Shown here: in pieces, positions 42,682 to 51,006 of the stretch
How positions within the stretch are numbered: position 1 is the stretch's first letter
Layout of the letters: the number at the start of each line of letters is the position of its first letter
DNA from: Agromyces sp. 3263
GTDB lineage: Bacteria > Actinomycetota > Actinomycetes > Actinomycetales > Microbacteriaceae
Assembly (NCBI RefSeq): GCF_031456545.1
Contig: NZ_JAVDUV010000002.1
Coordinates: 1,116,001 to 1,180,000, forward strand
DNA length: 64,000 bases
Direction: 5' to 3'
Notes under the pieces: generated by a model
The model's input: only the letters and a program-made list of their open reading frames with translations
Database searches by the model: none
What the model was told of the DNA's origin: nothing
Made by a program: the position numbers and the translations under genes

Positions 42682-44145
42682 GTGCCTGAAACCGGATCAG
42701 CAAACATCGGCGTCGTCGGACTCGCGGTGATGGGGTCGAACCTCGCCCGCAACCTCGCCAGCCGCGAGGGCAACACCGTCGCCGTGTTCAACCGCTCCCC
42801 CGAGCGCACGCAGACGCTGACCAGCGAGCACCCCGAGGCCGGCTTCGTGCCCGGCGAGAGCTACGACGACTTCGTCGCCTCGCTCGCGAAGCCCCGCACG
42901 GCGATCATCATGGTGCAGGCCGGCAAGGGCACCGACGCGGTGATCTCCGAGCTCGTCAAGCGCTTCGAGCCGGGCGACATCATCGTCGACGGCGGCAACG
43001 CCAACTTCCACGACACGATCCGCCGTGAGGCCGAGATCGCGCCCACGGGCATCCACTTCGTCGGCGCCGGGATCTCGGGCGGTGAGGAGGGCGCGCTCAA
43101 GGGCCCGTCGATCATGCCCGGCGGCTCGGCGGAGGCCTACGAGACGCTCGGCCCGATCCTCGCGTCGATCGCCGCGGTCGCCCCCGACGGCGAGCCCTGC
43201 GTCACGCACGTCGGCACCGACGGCGCCGGCCACTTCGTGAAGATGGTGCACAACGGCATCGAGTACGCCGACATGCAGCTCATCGCCGAGGCCTACGACC
43301 TCATCCGCCAGGGCACCGGCAAGTCCCCCGCCGAGATCGCCGACATCTTCGCCGAGTGGAACGACGGCGAGCTCGAGAGCTACCTCATCGAGATCACCGC
43401 CGAGGTGCTCCGCCAGACGGATGCCGCGACCGGCCTGCCGCTCGTCGACGTCATCCTCGACGAGGCGGGCGCCAAGGGCACCGGCGCGTGGACCGTGCAG
43501 AACGCCCTCGACCTGGGCGTGCCCACCTCGGGCATCGCCGAGGCGGTCTTCGCCCGCAGCCTGTCCTCCAAGCGCGCGCAGCGTGAAGCGGCCTCCGACC
43601 TGCCCGGCCCCTCGGGCGAGTGGAAGGTCGCCGAGGCCGACGTCGACGCGTTCATCGAGGACGTGCGCCGCGCGCTCTACGCGTCGAAGATCATCGCCTA
43701 CTCGCAGGGCTTCGACGAGATCGTCGCCGGCGCCGAGCAGTTCGGCTGGGACATCCACAAGGGCGACATCGCGAAGATCTGGCGCGCCGGCTGCATCATC
43801 CGCGCCCGCTTCCTGAACCGCATCGCCGAGGCCTACGCCGAGGATCCGGGCCTCGTGGCGCTCGTCGTCGCACCCTACTTCCGCGACGCCGTCGCCGGCA
43901 CGCAGGAGAGCTGGCGCCGCATCATCGGCATCGCCGCGCAGGCCGGCATCCCGACGCCGGCGTTCTCGTCGTCGCTCGCGTACTACGACGGCCTCCGCGC
44001 CGCGCGCCTGCCCGCCGCCCTCATCCAGGGCCAGCGAGACTTCTTCGGCGCGCACACCTACCAGCGCGTCGACAAGCCGGGCGTGTTCCACACGCTGTGG
44101 TCAGACGACCGGTCCGAGATCGAGACCACGCCGTCGTCGCACTAG
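42682..44145 (+). CDS. gnd: 6-phosphogluconate dehydrogenase (decarboxylating)
   Basis: The GTG at 42682 with GAGGAGA upstream gives 487 residues. The coenzyme-binding start is NIGVVGLAVMGSNLARNLASREGNTVAVFNRSPERT. DIIVDGGNANFHDTIRR, VGAGISGGEEGALKGPSIMPGG and VKMVHNGIEYADMQLIAEAY carry the catalytic Lys and Glu. The signature ILDEAGAKGTGAWTVQNALDLGVP completes it. NRS after the second strand is typical of NADP-dependent enzymes. It makes ribulose-5-phosphate and NADPH in the pentose phosphate pathway. A TACGCT -10 box lies at 42643. Confidence 0.97.
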   Translation: MPETGSANIGVVGLAVMGSNLARNLASREGNTVAVFNRSPERTQTLTSEHPEAGFVPGESYDDFVASLAKPRTAIIMVQAGKGTDAVISELVKRFEPGDIIVDGGNANFHDTIRREAEIAPTGIHFVGAGISGGEEGALKGPSIMPGGSAEAYETLGPILASIAAVAPDGEPCVTHVGTDGAGHFVKMVHNGIEYADMQLIAEAYDLIRQGTGKSPAEIADIFAEWNDGELESYLIEITAEVLRQTDAATGLPLVDVILDEAGAKGTGAWTVQNALDLGVPTSGIAEAVFARSLSSKRAQREAASDLPGPSGEWKVAEADVDAFIEDVRRALYASKIIAYSQGFDEIVAGAEQFGWDIHKGDIAKIWRAGCIIRARFLNRIAEAYAEDPGLVALVVAPYFRDAVAGTQESWRRIIGIAAQAGIPTPAFSSSLAYYDGLRAARLPAALIQGQRDFFGAHTYQRVDKPGVFHTLWSDDRSEIETTPSSH

Positions 44146-44182
44146 TCACGTAGTCTGGACGGACCAGACGAGGGGCGAGCGG

Positions 44183-44536
44183 ATGCCGGAACCGGCGTGG
44201 CGGAGTGAGGGCACCGAGCCCGACTACCGCTTCACGCTGGCCAACGAGCGCACGTTCCTCGCCTGGATCCGCACGGCACTCGCGCTGCTGGCCGGCGGGG
44301 TGCTGCTGCACCAGTTCGCGACCGAGCTCGGGCCCCGCCCCGCCGTCGTCGTGCTGTCCGTCGGGCTCGGCGTCATCGCGGCGGCGCTCAGCGTGGTCTC
44401 CTACACGCGCTGGCGCGGCAACGAGATCGCCATTCGCATGGGCCGTCCGCTCCCGTTCAGCTGGGTGCTGCCGGCGCTCGCGGGGGCCTGCCTCCTGACC
44501 AGTGCAGTGCTCGTCGTGCTGCTCGTCGTCACGTGA
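44183..44536 (+). CDS. DUF202 / YidH-family membrane protein (first of a pair)
   Basis: The 117-residue protein has the YidH signature FTLANERTFLAWIRTALALLAGGVLL in the first helix. Two further membrane helices follow (VVVLSVGLGVIAAALSVVSYTRW and LPALAGACLLTSAVLVVLLVV). Members are three-helix membrane proteins of unknown function, often in tandem pairs as here. It is followed 34 bases later by a second DUF202 gene. A GTCTGG/CCAGAC hairpin at 44153-44169 lies between gnd and this gene. Confidence 0.9.
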   Translation: MPEPAWRSEGTEPDYRFTLANERTFLAWIRTALALLAGGVLLHQFATELGPRPAVVVLSVGLGVIAAALSVVSYTRWRGNEIAIRMGRPLPFSWVLPALAGACLLTSAVLVVLLVVT

Positions 44537-44570
44537 GCCGTGGTCGTCTCGTGAGCGGATCGGTGCCGGC

Positions 44571-44909
44571 ATGAACCCCTACATCGTGGATGCCACCGGT
44601 GATCCGGGCCTGCAGCCCGAGCGCACCGCGCTCTCGTGGACGCGCACGGCGCTCGCCCTCGCGGTGAACGCCTTGCTGTCGATGCGTGCCGGCCTGGTCG
44701 CCGGAGAGCCGGGGCTCGTGGCCGTCGGGGTGCTGCTCTTCGCGGCATCCGGCGCGGCCGTGGCCATCGGCACCGTGCGACGACGTCAGCTGTCGGGCGC
44801 GCGCCTGGTGATCACCCCGCCCGCCGGCGCACTCGTCGGCGTCGCCGCGGCGACCCTGCTCGCGAGCGTCGGCGGTGTCGCCAGCGTCTTCGTGGAGGGT
44901 GCGGCATGA
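44571..44909 (+). CDS. DUF202-family membrane protein (second of a pair)
   Basis: The 112-residue protein shows GLQPERTALSWTRTALALAVNALLSMRAGLV, the second DUF202 subtype. A helix VAVGVLLFAASGAAVAIGTVRRRQL and a C-terminal helix follow. With the preceding gene it may form a heteromeric membrane complex. Its stop overlaps the ATG of the next gene (ATGA). Confidence 0.87.
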   Translation: MNPYIVDATGDPGLQPERTALSWTRTALALAVNALLSMRAGLVAGEPGLVAVGVLLFAASGAAVAIGTVRRRQLSGARLVITPPAGALVGVAAATLLASVGGVASVFVEGAA

Positions 44910-45283
44910 GCGAGCGGCACCCCGAGCTCGAACCCGACCCTTGGGACGACGACGACGGACGGCCCATGCCGGGACACCGCCGGCGCCGCGTGCTGCGCGT
45001 CGTGGTGCTGATCGCCCTCGGCGCGCTGCTGCTGCCCCTCGTGCTCTCGGCGTACAGCGTGGCGAGGTCGGCGGCCGATCGGGCGTGCTCGGTCTACGTG
45101 GCGGCGTACGACACGGATGCGGCGGGATTCCGGTCGTCGTTCGACATGTTCGCGCCGGGCGGGCCCGGCTGGGAGTGCTTCGCGATCTCCGAGCACGGCA
45201 GCGAGCGCCTGCTCGGCAACCTCGGGCCGATGCCGACCCTGCCGCAGCCGCAGCAGGTCGGGCCCGACCAGCGCGACGCCTGA
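44906..45283 (+). CDS. Hypothetical single-pass membrane protein
   Basis: The 125-residue product has an acidic cytoplasmic N-terminus (SERHPELEPDPWDDDDGRPMPGHRRRR) and one membrane helix (VLRVVVLIALGALLLPLVLSAYSV). A short extracytoplasmic domain has two cysteines (DRACSVYVAAYDTDAAGFRSSFDMF and GWECFAISEHGSE), which could form a disulfide. It is coupled to the DUF202 pair by a 4-base overlap, so it probably acts with them. I recognise no family. Confidence 0.75.
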   Translation: MSERHPELEPDPWDDDDGRPMPGHRRRRVLRVVVLIALGALLLPLVLSAYSVARSAADRACSVYVAAYDTDAAGFRSSFDMFAPGGPGWECFAISEHGSERLLGNLGPMPTLPQPQQVGPDQRDA

Positions 45284-45294
45284 GGTCGCTCGGC

Positions 45295-45822
45295 TCAGGT
45301 GGCCGGGTCTGGAGCGGACGTCGCCGCCTCGTCGGGGAACACCCGCTTGTAGGTGCGCCCGTCGGCCAGCTCCACCGTGCGCGCCACGAGCTGCCCGCGG
45401 GTCACCCGCTGGTAGATCGCCTGGGGGGTGACGCCGAGCCGCTTCGCCGCCTCGGCGACCGACAGGCCCGGCAGGTCGGTGGGCGAGCTCGAGGGTCGTT
45501 CGCGCTTGCGCCTACGGCTCGCCTCCTGGCGTTCGGCGATGGCGTCGTCGCCGCCCGCCCAGCGGTACTTCGCGGCCGAAGGACTGAGACTCGCGGCATC
45601 CGCGACCTCCTCCCACGTGGCCCCGGCGGCCAGTGCCTCGCGCACGGCGACGAGCATGGCGGGCTCGGCCTCGAGGGCGACCGCGAGCGAGCGGATGCCC
45701 CGGAGCCGGTCGAGCGGCGAGGCATCCGAGCCGCCCGCCTCCTCCGGCTTCCCCGCCCCGGTGGCCTCGAGCCGCGCCAGGCGCGCGAGCGCCGCGGCGG
45801 TGTCGGCGGAGAGGAACGGCAC
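45295..45822 (-). CDS. DNA-binding protein with two helix-turn-helix segments
   Basis: The 175-residue protein has a helix-turn-helix in its middle (VREALAAGATWEEVADAASLSPSAAKYRW) and a second at the C-terminus (LSVAEAAKRLGVTPQAIYQRVTRGQLVAR). The second is of the excisionase/MerR-like helix_turn_helix_17 kind and is followed by a wing-like ELADGRTYKRVF. A basic RRRKRERP linker joins them. The GTG start has GAGGA upstream, seven bases after the fadD stop, so it is the last gene of the glmU-prs-fadD unit. It may be a local regulator. Confidence 0.78.
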   Translation of the reverse strand: MPFLSADTAAALARLARLEATGAGKPEEAGGSDASPLDRLRGIRSLAVALEAEPAMLVAVREALAAGATWEEVADAASLSPSAAKYRWAGGDDAIAERQEASRRRKRERPSSSPTDLPGLSVAEAAKRLGVTPQAIYQRVTRGQLVARTVELADGRTYKRVFPDEAATSAPDPAT

Positions 45823-45829
45823 GGGGTCC

Positions 45830-47530
45830 TCAGCCCTCGAGGAGGCCGTTGCGCACCTCGCGGCGCAGCACCTTGCCGATGAGCGAGCGGGGCAGGTCGT
45901 CGGCCACCACGATGCGCCGGGGCACCTTGTAGGCGGTGAGCCCGTCGCGGGCGAAGGCGCGGATGGCGGCCTCGTCGAACGTCGCGCCCGGCTTCAGCAC
46001 GACCACGGCGACGACCTGCTCGCCCGAGCGCTCGTCGGGCAGGCCCACGACAGCGCAGTCCTCGACGTCCGCGTGGGCCCGGATGGCCTCCTCGACCTCG
46101 CTCGGCGCCACGTTGAAGCCGCCCGTGATGATGAGCTCCTTGATGCGGTCGACGATGCGCACGAAGCCCTCGTCGTCGATCGCGACGATGTCGCCCGTGC
46201 GGAACCAGTCGGCGCCGCCGTCGTCGGCCGGCACGAACACCGCGGCGGTCTCGTCGGGCTTCTTCCAGTACCCCGAGAACACCTGCGGACCGCGCACGAT
46301 GAGTTCGCCCTCGGCACCCGTCTCACGGTCGACGGTCGGCTGGTCGGGGTCGACGACGCGCACCTCGGTCGAGGGCAGCGGCAGTCCGACGGTGCCGGCC
46401 TTGCGGTTGGGCGCGACGGGGTTGGCCATGAGCACCGGTGAGCACTCCGAGAGGCCGTAGCCCTCGACGAGGTACCCGCCGCTCGCGGCCTCCCAGGGCT
46501 CGACGACGTCGGCGGACAGCGGCATCGCGCCCGAGATCGCGATGCGGATGCCGTCGAGCGACACGCCCGCATCGGCGGCAGCCTTCGTGAGCCGGTCGTA
46601 GATCGGCGGCACCGCAGGGAGGAACGTCGGCGGACGCTGCTTCACGACCTTGAGCACCAGCTCGGGATCGAACTTCGGGAAGAGCACGAGCCGGGCGCCC
46701 ATGCTCATCGCGAACGTGAGGCACAGCGTGAGCCCGTAGGCGTGGAACATCGGCAGCACCGCATACACCACCGACGTGCCGCGCTCGATCTCGGGCACCC
46801 ACGCGCGCGCCTGTGCGGCGTTCGCACCGAGGTTCGCGTGCGTGAGCGTGGCGCCCTTCGGGCTGCCGGTCGTGCCGCTCGTGTACTGGATGAGCGCGAC
46901 GTCCGATGCCTCGGGCCGGGCGATGCCGGCATCGATGCGGGCGGATGCCACGAGCTCGCGCCACGGCACCGTGCCGCGCACCTTCGTGGTGAGTGCGGCA
47001 CGGGACTCACGCGCCTTCGCGACGGGAAGCCGCAGCGCGAACCGCGTGAGGAACGGCATGGCCCGGGTCACGTCGACGGAGACGATCGACTGCACGGCGA
47101 CATCCGCCGGGAAGGCCTGGATCGTCTCGACGACCTTGTCCCACGCGATCACGACGCGGGCGCCGTGGTCCTCGAACTGGTGCCGCAGTTCGCGCGGCGT
47201 GTAGAGCGGGTTGTGCTCGACCACGATCGCGCCGAGGCGGAGCACCGCGTAGAAGGCGACGATGTGCTGCGGGCAGTTCGGCAGCACGAGGGCGACCGGA
47301 TCACCGTGCTGCACGCCGAGCGCACGCAGGCCCTCCGCGGCGCGGTCGATCTGCTCGCCGAGCTCGGCGTAGGTCGTGGTCGCGCCGAAGAACTCGAGCG
47401 CGACGTGGTCGCCGTACTGCTCGACCGACTCGCGCACGAGGTCGAACAGCGACCCCTGCTCGTCGGCGACGTCGTGCGGCACGCCCTCGGCGTAGCTCGA
47501 CAGCCAGGGACGCGGGGTCGTGATCGCCAT
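45830..47530 (-). CDS. Long-chain fatty-acid-CoA ligase
   Basis: The 566-residue AMP-forming enzyme activates fatty acids to acyl-CoA through an acyl-adenylate. It has the P-loop-like motif VALIQYTSGTTGSPKGATLTHANLGAN, YGLSECSPVLMANPVAP, and WFRTGDIVAIDDEGFVRIVDRIKELIITGGFNVAPSEVEEAI. The catalytic lysine region LPRSLIGKVLRREVR stands near the C-terminus. It follows prs by nine bases. A fatty-acid ligase near prs-glmU-pth is also seen in mycobacteria (Rv1013 region). Confidence 0.93.
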   Translation of the reverse strand: MAITTPRPWLSSYAEGVPHDVADEQGSLFDLVRESVEQYGDHVALEFFGATTTYAELGEQIDRAAEGLRALGVQHGDPVALVLPNCPQHIVAFYAVLRLGAIVVEHNPLYTPRELRHQFEDHGARVVIAWDKVVETIQAFPADVAVQSIVSVDVTRAMPFLTRFALRLPVAKARESRAALTTKVRGTVPWRELVASARIDAGIARPEASDVALIQYTSGTTGSPKGATLTHANLGANAAQARAWVPEIERGTSVVYAVLPMFHAYGLTLCLTFAMSMGARLVLFPKFDPELVLKVVKQRPPTFLPAVPPIYDRLTKAAADAGVSLDGIRIAISGAMPLSADVVEPWEAASGGYLVEGYGLSECSPVLMANPVAPNRKAGTVGLPLPSTEVRVVDPDQPTVDRETGAEGELIVRGPQVFSGYWKKPDETAAVFVPADDGGADWFRTGDIVAIDDEGFVRIVDRIKELIITGGFNVAPSEVEEAIRAHADVEDCAVVGLPDERSGEQVVAVVVLKPGATFDEAAIRAFARDGLTAYKVPRRIVVADDLPRSLIGKVLRREVRNGLLEG

Positions 47531-47539
47531 CGGGCCGGC

Positions 47540-48517
47540 CTACGCCGCGCCGTCGAACATGCTGGTCACCGAGCCGTCCTCGAAGACCTCGTGGATGGCG
47601 CGGGCGAGGAGCGGGGCGATGGGCAGCACGGTCAGGCGGTCCCAGCGCTTCTCGGGCGGGACGGGCAGCGTGTCGGTCACCACGACGCTGTCGATGGACT
47701 CGTTCTGCAGGATGTCGACGGCCGGGTTGGAGAACACCGCGTGGGTGGCCGCGACGACGACGCCGATCGCGCCGTTGGCCTTCAGCGCCTCGGCGGCCTT
47801 GGCGATGGTGCGGCCGGTGTCGATCAGGTCGTCGACGAGCAGGCACACCCGTCCGTTCACGTCGCCGACGATCTCGTGCACCGACACCTGGTTCGGCACG
47901 AGCGGGTCGCGGCGCTTGTGGATGATCGCGAGCGGCACGCCGAGCTTGTCGCTCCAGATGTCGGCGACGCGCACGCGGCCCATATCGGGCGACACGACGG
48001 TGAGCGTCGAGGGGTCGAGCTTGGCCTTGAAGTGCTCGAGCAGCACCGGCATGGCGAAGAGGTGGTCGACGGGGCCGTCGAAGAAGCCCTGGATCTGGGC
48101 CGCGTGCAGGTCGATCGACATGATGCGGTCGGCGCCGGCGGCCTTATAGAGGTCGGCGACGAGGCGCGCCGAGATCGGCTCGCGGCCCCGGCCCTTCTTG
48201 TCCTGGCGGGCGTAGGGGTAGAACGGGGAGACCACCGTGATGCGCTTGGCCGACGCGCGCTTCAGCGCGTCGATCATGATGAGCTGCTCCATGAGCCACT
48301 CGTTGATGGGCGACGTGTGGGACTGGATCACGAACGCGTCGGAGCCGCGCACGCTCTCGTCGTAGCGCGCGTAGATCTCGCCGTTCGCGAAGGTGCGGGC
48401 GTCGGTCGGCACGAGCTCGGAGCCCAGCTCCTCGGCGATGTGCTCCGCGAGCTCTGGGTGCGCTCGTCCGGAGACGAGCACGAGGCGCTTCGATCCGGTG
48501 GTCTCGATTCCCGACAT
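47540..48517 (-). CDS. prs: Ribose-phosphate pyrophosphokinase (PRPP synthetase)
   Basis: The 325-residue class I enzyme transfers pyrophosphate from ATP to ribose-5-phosphate. It shows KRLVLVSGRAHPELAEHIAEELG, the flexible loop SPFYPYARQDKKGRGREPISARLVADL, the metal site SIDLHAAQIQGFFDGPVDHL, the allosteric region VVSPDMGRVRVADIWSDKL and the PRPP loop VCLLVDDLIDTGRTIAKAAEAL. The ATG at 48517 has AGAGGA eight bases upstream. It is 37 bases downstream of glmU. Confidence 0.97.
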   Translation of the reverse strand: MSGIETTGSKRLVLVSGRAHPELAEHIAEELGSELVPTDARTFANGEIYARYDESVRGSDAFVIQSHTSPINEWLMEQLIMIDALKRASAKRITVVSPFYPYARQDKKGRGREPISARLVADLYKAAGADRIMSIDLHAAQIQGFFDGPVDHLFAMPVLLEHFKAKLDPSTLTVVSPDMGRVRVADIWSDKLGVPLAIIHKRRDPLVPNQVSVHEIVGDVNGRVCLLVDDLIDTGRTIAKAAEALKANGAIGVVVAATHAVFSNPAVDILQNESIDSVVVTDTLPVPPEKRWDRLTVLPIAPLLARAIHEVFEDGSVTSMFDGAA

Positions 48518-48554
48518 GTGGTCTGTCCTCTCCACCCGCGCTGAGCCGGTGCGT

Positions 48555-49997
48555 TCAGTCTTCGTCGGAGCCGGATGCCTCTGCGGCGGCCTCGGCTGCC
48601 TGGGCTGCCGCGGTGCCGGGTCGATGCTTCTGGACCCATCCCTCGATGTTGCGCTGCGGGGCCACGTTCACGGCAAGTGCGCCCGCGGGAACGTCCTTGC
48701 GGACCACGGTGCCGGCGCCGGTGTACGCCCCATCGGCAATCCTAACGGGCGCGACGAAGACCCCGTGCGACCCGGTGCGCACGTGCGAGCCGACATCGGA
48801 GTGATGCTTCCGGACGCCGTCGTAGTTGGCGAAGATCGAGCCTGCGCCGATGTTCGAGTGCTCGCCGATCGTGGCGTCGCCGACGTACGAGAGGTGCGGC
48901 ACCTTGCTGCCCTCGCCGATGGTCGCGTTCTTCGTCTCGACGAACGTGCCGATCTTGCCGTCGGCGCCGAGCACGGTGCCGGGCCGCAGGAACGAGAACG
49001 GGCCGACGGATGCCCCGGCCCCGATGACCGACAGGGTGGCATCGGTGCGCTTCACCTCGGCGCCCGCGCCGATCTCGCAGTCGACGAGCGTCGTGTCGGG
49101 CCCGACGACGGCGCCGGTGGCGATCACCGTGGCGCCCTTCAGCTGGGTGCCTGGGCGGATGGTCACGTCGGGCTCGATCTTCACGTCGAGGTCGATCCAC
49201 GTGGTCGCCGGATCGTCGATGGTCACGCCGTTCAGCTGCCAGCCGCGCACGATCAGCGCGTTGAGGCGGGCGGCGGTCTCAGAGAGCTGCGCCCGGTCGT
49301 TGATGCCGGCGACGAGCCACGGCTCGGACACGGGCACCGCCTCGACCTCGGAGCCCGCCTCGCGGAGCAGCTGGATCACGTCGGTGAGGTACTTCTCGCC
49401 CTGCGCGTTGTCGGTCGTGAGGTTCGCGAGCTGGTCGCGCAGCGCGCCGGCGCCGAACGCGTAGATGCCCGCGTTGATCTCGCCGATCGCCCGCTCGTCG
49501 TCGGTGGCGTCCTTCTGCTCGACGATGCGGTCGAATCCGCCGTCGGCGTCACGCACGACGCGGCCGTAGCCCGTGGGGTCGTCGTAGACGGCCGAGAGCA
49601 CGGATGCCTGCGCGGCATGGCCGCGGTGCTGCTCGAGGAAGGCGCCGAGCGTGTCGGCGTCGAGGAGCGGCACGTCGCCGTTCAGCACGAGCACCTCGCC
49701 CTCGAAGTCGTCGGGCAGCGCGGCGATGGCCTGCTCGACGGCGCGCCCGGTGCCGGGGATCTCGTCCTGGTCGACGACGACGATGCCCGGCATGACGGCC
49801 TCGACCTCTGCGGCCACCTGGTCGCGCTCGTGGCGCACGACCGCGACGACGTGCGCGGCGTCGAGCGCGTTCGCCGTGCGCAGTACGTGGGCCACGATCG
49901 GCGACCCGGCGAGGGGGTGCAGGAGCTTCGGGGTGGCGGACTTCATGCGTGTGCCCTGGCCGGCGGCGAGCACGATGATGGCGAGATTCTGGTCCAT
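48555..49997 (-). CDS. glmU: Bifunctional GlmU (glucosamine-1-P acetyltransferase / GlcNAc-1-P uridyltransferase)
   Basis: The 480-residue enzyme makes UDP-GlcNAc. The uridyltransferase domain has VLAAGQGTRMKSATPKLLHPLAG, EVLVLNGDVPLLDADTL and EINAGIYAF. The acetyltransferase is a left-handed beta helix from about residue 250 (hexapeptide repeats PDTTLVDCEIGAGAEVKRTDATLSVIGAGASVGPFSFLRPGTVLG) with KNATIGEGSKVPHLSYVGDATIGEHSNIGAG. The tail is acidic. The ATG lies one base after the 3' end of tRNA-Gln, with no independent ribosome-binding site, so its mRNA may be created leaderless by tRNA processing. Confidence 0.96.
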   Translation of the reverse strand: MDQNLAIIVLAAGQGTRMKSATPKLLHPLAGSPIVAHVLRTANALDAAHVVAVVRHERDQVAAEVEAVMPGIVVVDQDEIPGTGRAVEQAIAALPDDFEGEVLVLNGDVPLLDADTLGAFLEQHRGHAAQASVLSAVYDDPTGYGRVVRDADGGFDRIVEQKDATDDERAIGEINAGIYAFGAGALRDQLANLTTDNAQGEKYLTDVIQLLREAGSEVEAVPVSEPWLVAGINDRAQLSETAARLNALIVRGWQLNGVTIDDPATTWIDLDVKIEPDVTIRPGTQLKGATVIATGAVVGPDTTLVDCEIGAGAEVKRTDATLSVIGAGASVGPFSFLRPGTVLGADGKIGTFVETKNATIGEGSKVPHLSYVGDATIGEHSNIGAGSIFANYDGVRKHHSDVGSHVRTGSHGVFVAPVRIADGAYTGAGTVVRKDVPAGALAVNVAPQRNIEGWVQKHRPGTAAAQAAEAAAEASGSDED

Positions 49998-49998
49998 G

Positions 49999-50070
49999 CT
50001 CCGCCACCAGGATTCGAACCTGGTCCTCACAGCTCCAAAGGCTGTCGTGCTGCCGTTACACCATGGCGGA
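49999..50070 (-). tRNA. tRNA-Gln (anticodon UUG)
   Basis: The acceptor stem TCCGCCA/TGGCGGA carries discriminator G. The anticodon loop CTTTGGA has anticodon TTG on stem GACAGC/GCTGTG. The T arm is ACCAG-GTTCGAAT-CCTGGT, 72 bases in all. CCA is not encoded. One base separates its 3' end from the glmU start codon. Confidence 0.95.
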
Positions 50071-50141
50071 CCGCTCGAATCGACGATTCCGAGCGCCCTA
50101 CAGTCTGCCAGACGCGGCGCGCAGGAGCGTGCTGCTCGAAC

Positions 50142-50171
50142 TTGTCATGTGACCTATTGGTCACGTATCCT
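50142..50171 (+). promoter_or_regulatory. Promoter with embedded operator for the ArsR-SRPBCC operon
   Basis: TTGTCA (50142-50147) and TATCCT (50166-50171) are spaced by 18 bases. The palindrome GTGACC-TATT-GGTCAC (50149-50164) fills the spacer. The ATG at 50179 lies at the expected start of transcription, so the mRNA is leaderless. An ArsR dimer on the palindrome would block polymerase: an autoregulated switch. Confidence 0.75.
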
Positions 50172-50178
50172 GATCGGG

Positions 50179-50499
50179 ATGGATGACGACGACGCGGTGT
50201 TCAAGGCCCTCGCCGATGCCACGAGGCGGCGACTGCTCGACCACCTGTTCGAGCACGACGGCGCCCGCCTCGCCGACCTCGAGGCGCTCGCCGAGATGAC
50301 GCGCTTCGGGGTGATGAAGCACCTGCGCGTGCTCGAGGACGCGGGCCTGGTCACCACCCGGCGTTCGGGCCGCGAGAAGCTGCACTTCCTGAACGTCGTC
50401 CCGATCCGGCTCATCCACGACCGCTGGATCGACAAGTACCGGGTCGGTCCGGCGTCGGCGCTCGCCGACCTCAAACGAGAACTGGAGCAACGACCATGA
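50179..50499 (+). CDS. ArsR-family winged-helix regulator
   Basis: The 106-residue protein begins DDDDAVFKALADATRRRLLDHLFEHDGARLADLEALAEMTRFGVMKHLRVLEDAGLVTTRRSGREKLHFLN. This is a textbook ArsR fold with the recognition helix in RFGVMKHLRVLEDAGLV and no cysteine metal site. It belongs to the group always paired with an AHSA1/SRPBCC protein, whose gene overlaps it by four bases (ATGA). It probably represses its own promoter through the GTGACC/GGTCAC palindrome, with the partner modulating it or sharing its ligand. Confidence 0.92.
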   Translation: MDDDDAVFKALADATRRRLLDHLFEHDGARLADLEALAEMTRFGVMKHLRVLEDAGLVTTRRSGREKLHFLNVVPIRLIHDRWIDKYRVGPASALADLKRELEQRP

Positions 50500-50933
50500 C
50501 GACGACGCAGGTCTACCACGTCTACATCCGGGCGACGGCCGAGGAGATCTGGGCGGCGATCACCCGGCCCGAGCTGACCGTGCAGTACTTCCACCGCGTG
50601 ACGATCGAGATCACGCCCGAACGGCGGTCGCACACCGGGCCGCGCGGGGAGGCCTGGGAGCCCGACGCGGTGCTCGAGTTCGACCCGCCTCGTCGGCTCG
50701 CGCACGAGTGGCGCTCGCAGTACGACGCAGAGATGAACGCCGAGCCCGTCAGCCGGGTCACCTGGGAGATCGAGCCGCAGGACGGCGGCACGTGCCTCGT
50801 GACCCTCACCCACGATCGCCTCGAGGGTTCCCCGAAGACCGCCGCCGGGGTGTCGGGCGCCGGCTGGATGTTCGTGCTGAGCTCGATGAAGTCGCTGCTC
50901 GAGACGGGCGAGGCGCTTCCGCCCACGGGCTGA
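50496..50933 (+). CDS. SRPBCC (AHSA1-like) protein coupled to ArsR
   Basis: The 145-residue protein follows the activator-of-Hsp90-like SRPBCC pattern: QVYHVYIRATAEEIWAAITRPELTVQYFHRV, then EFDPPRRLAHEWRSQYDAEMNAEPVSRVTWEIEPQDGGTCLVTLTHDRLEG, and a C-terminal helix GWMFVLSSMKSLLETGEAL. Such proteins bind hydrophobic ligands. The start overlaps the ArsR stop, so the two are made together. Confidence 0.9.
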   Translation: MTTTQVYHVYIRATAEEIWAAITRPELTVQYFHRVTIEITPERRSHTGPRGEAWEPDAVLEFDPPRRLAHEWRSQYDAEMNAEPVSRVTWEIEPQDGGTCLVTLTHDRLEGSPKTAAGVSGAGWMFVLSSMKSLLETGEALPPTG

Positions 50934-50994
50934 CCCTGCGCGCAGGCTCGTCCGCAGGCCGCTCCGGCGCGCGCCGGCCCGCCTCGCGCGGCGG

Positions 50995-51000
50995 GATAAT
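50995..51000 (+). promoter_or_regulatory. -10 box (GATAAT) of the MarR gene
   Basis: GATAAT is followed by six bases and ATG at 51007: leaderless. No good -35 hexamer is visible in the GC-rich sequence before it. Confidence 0.6.
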
Positions 51001-51006
51001 GGCGGC

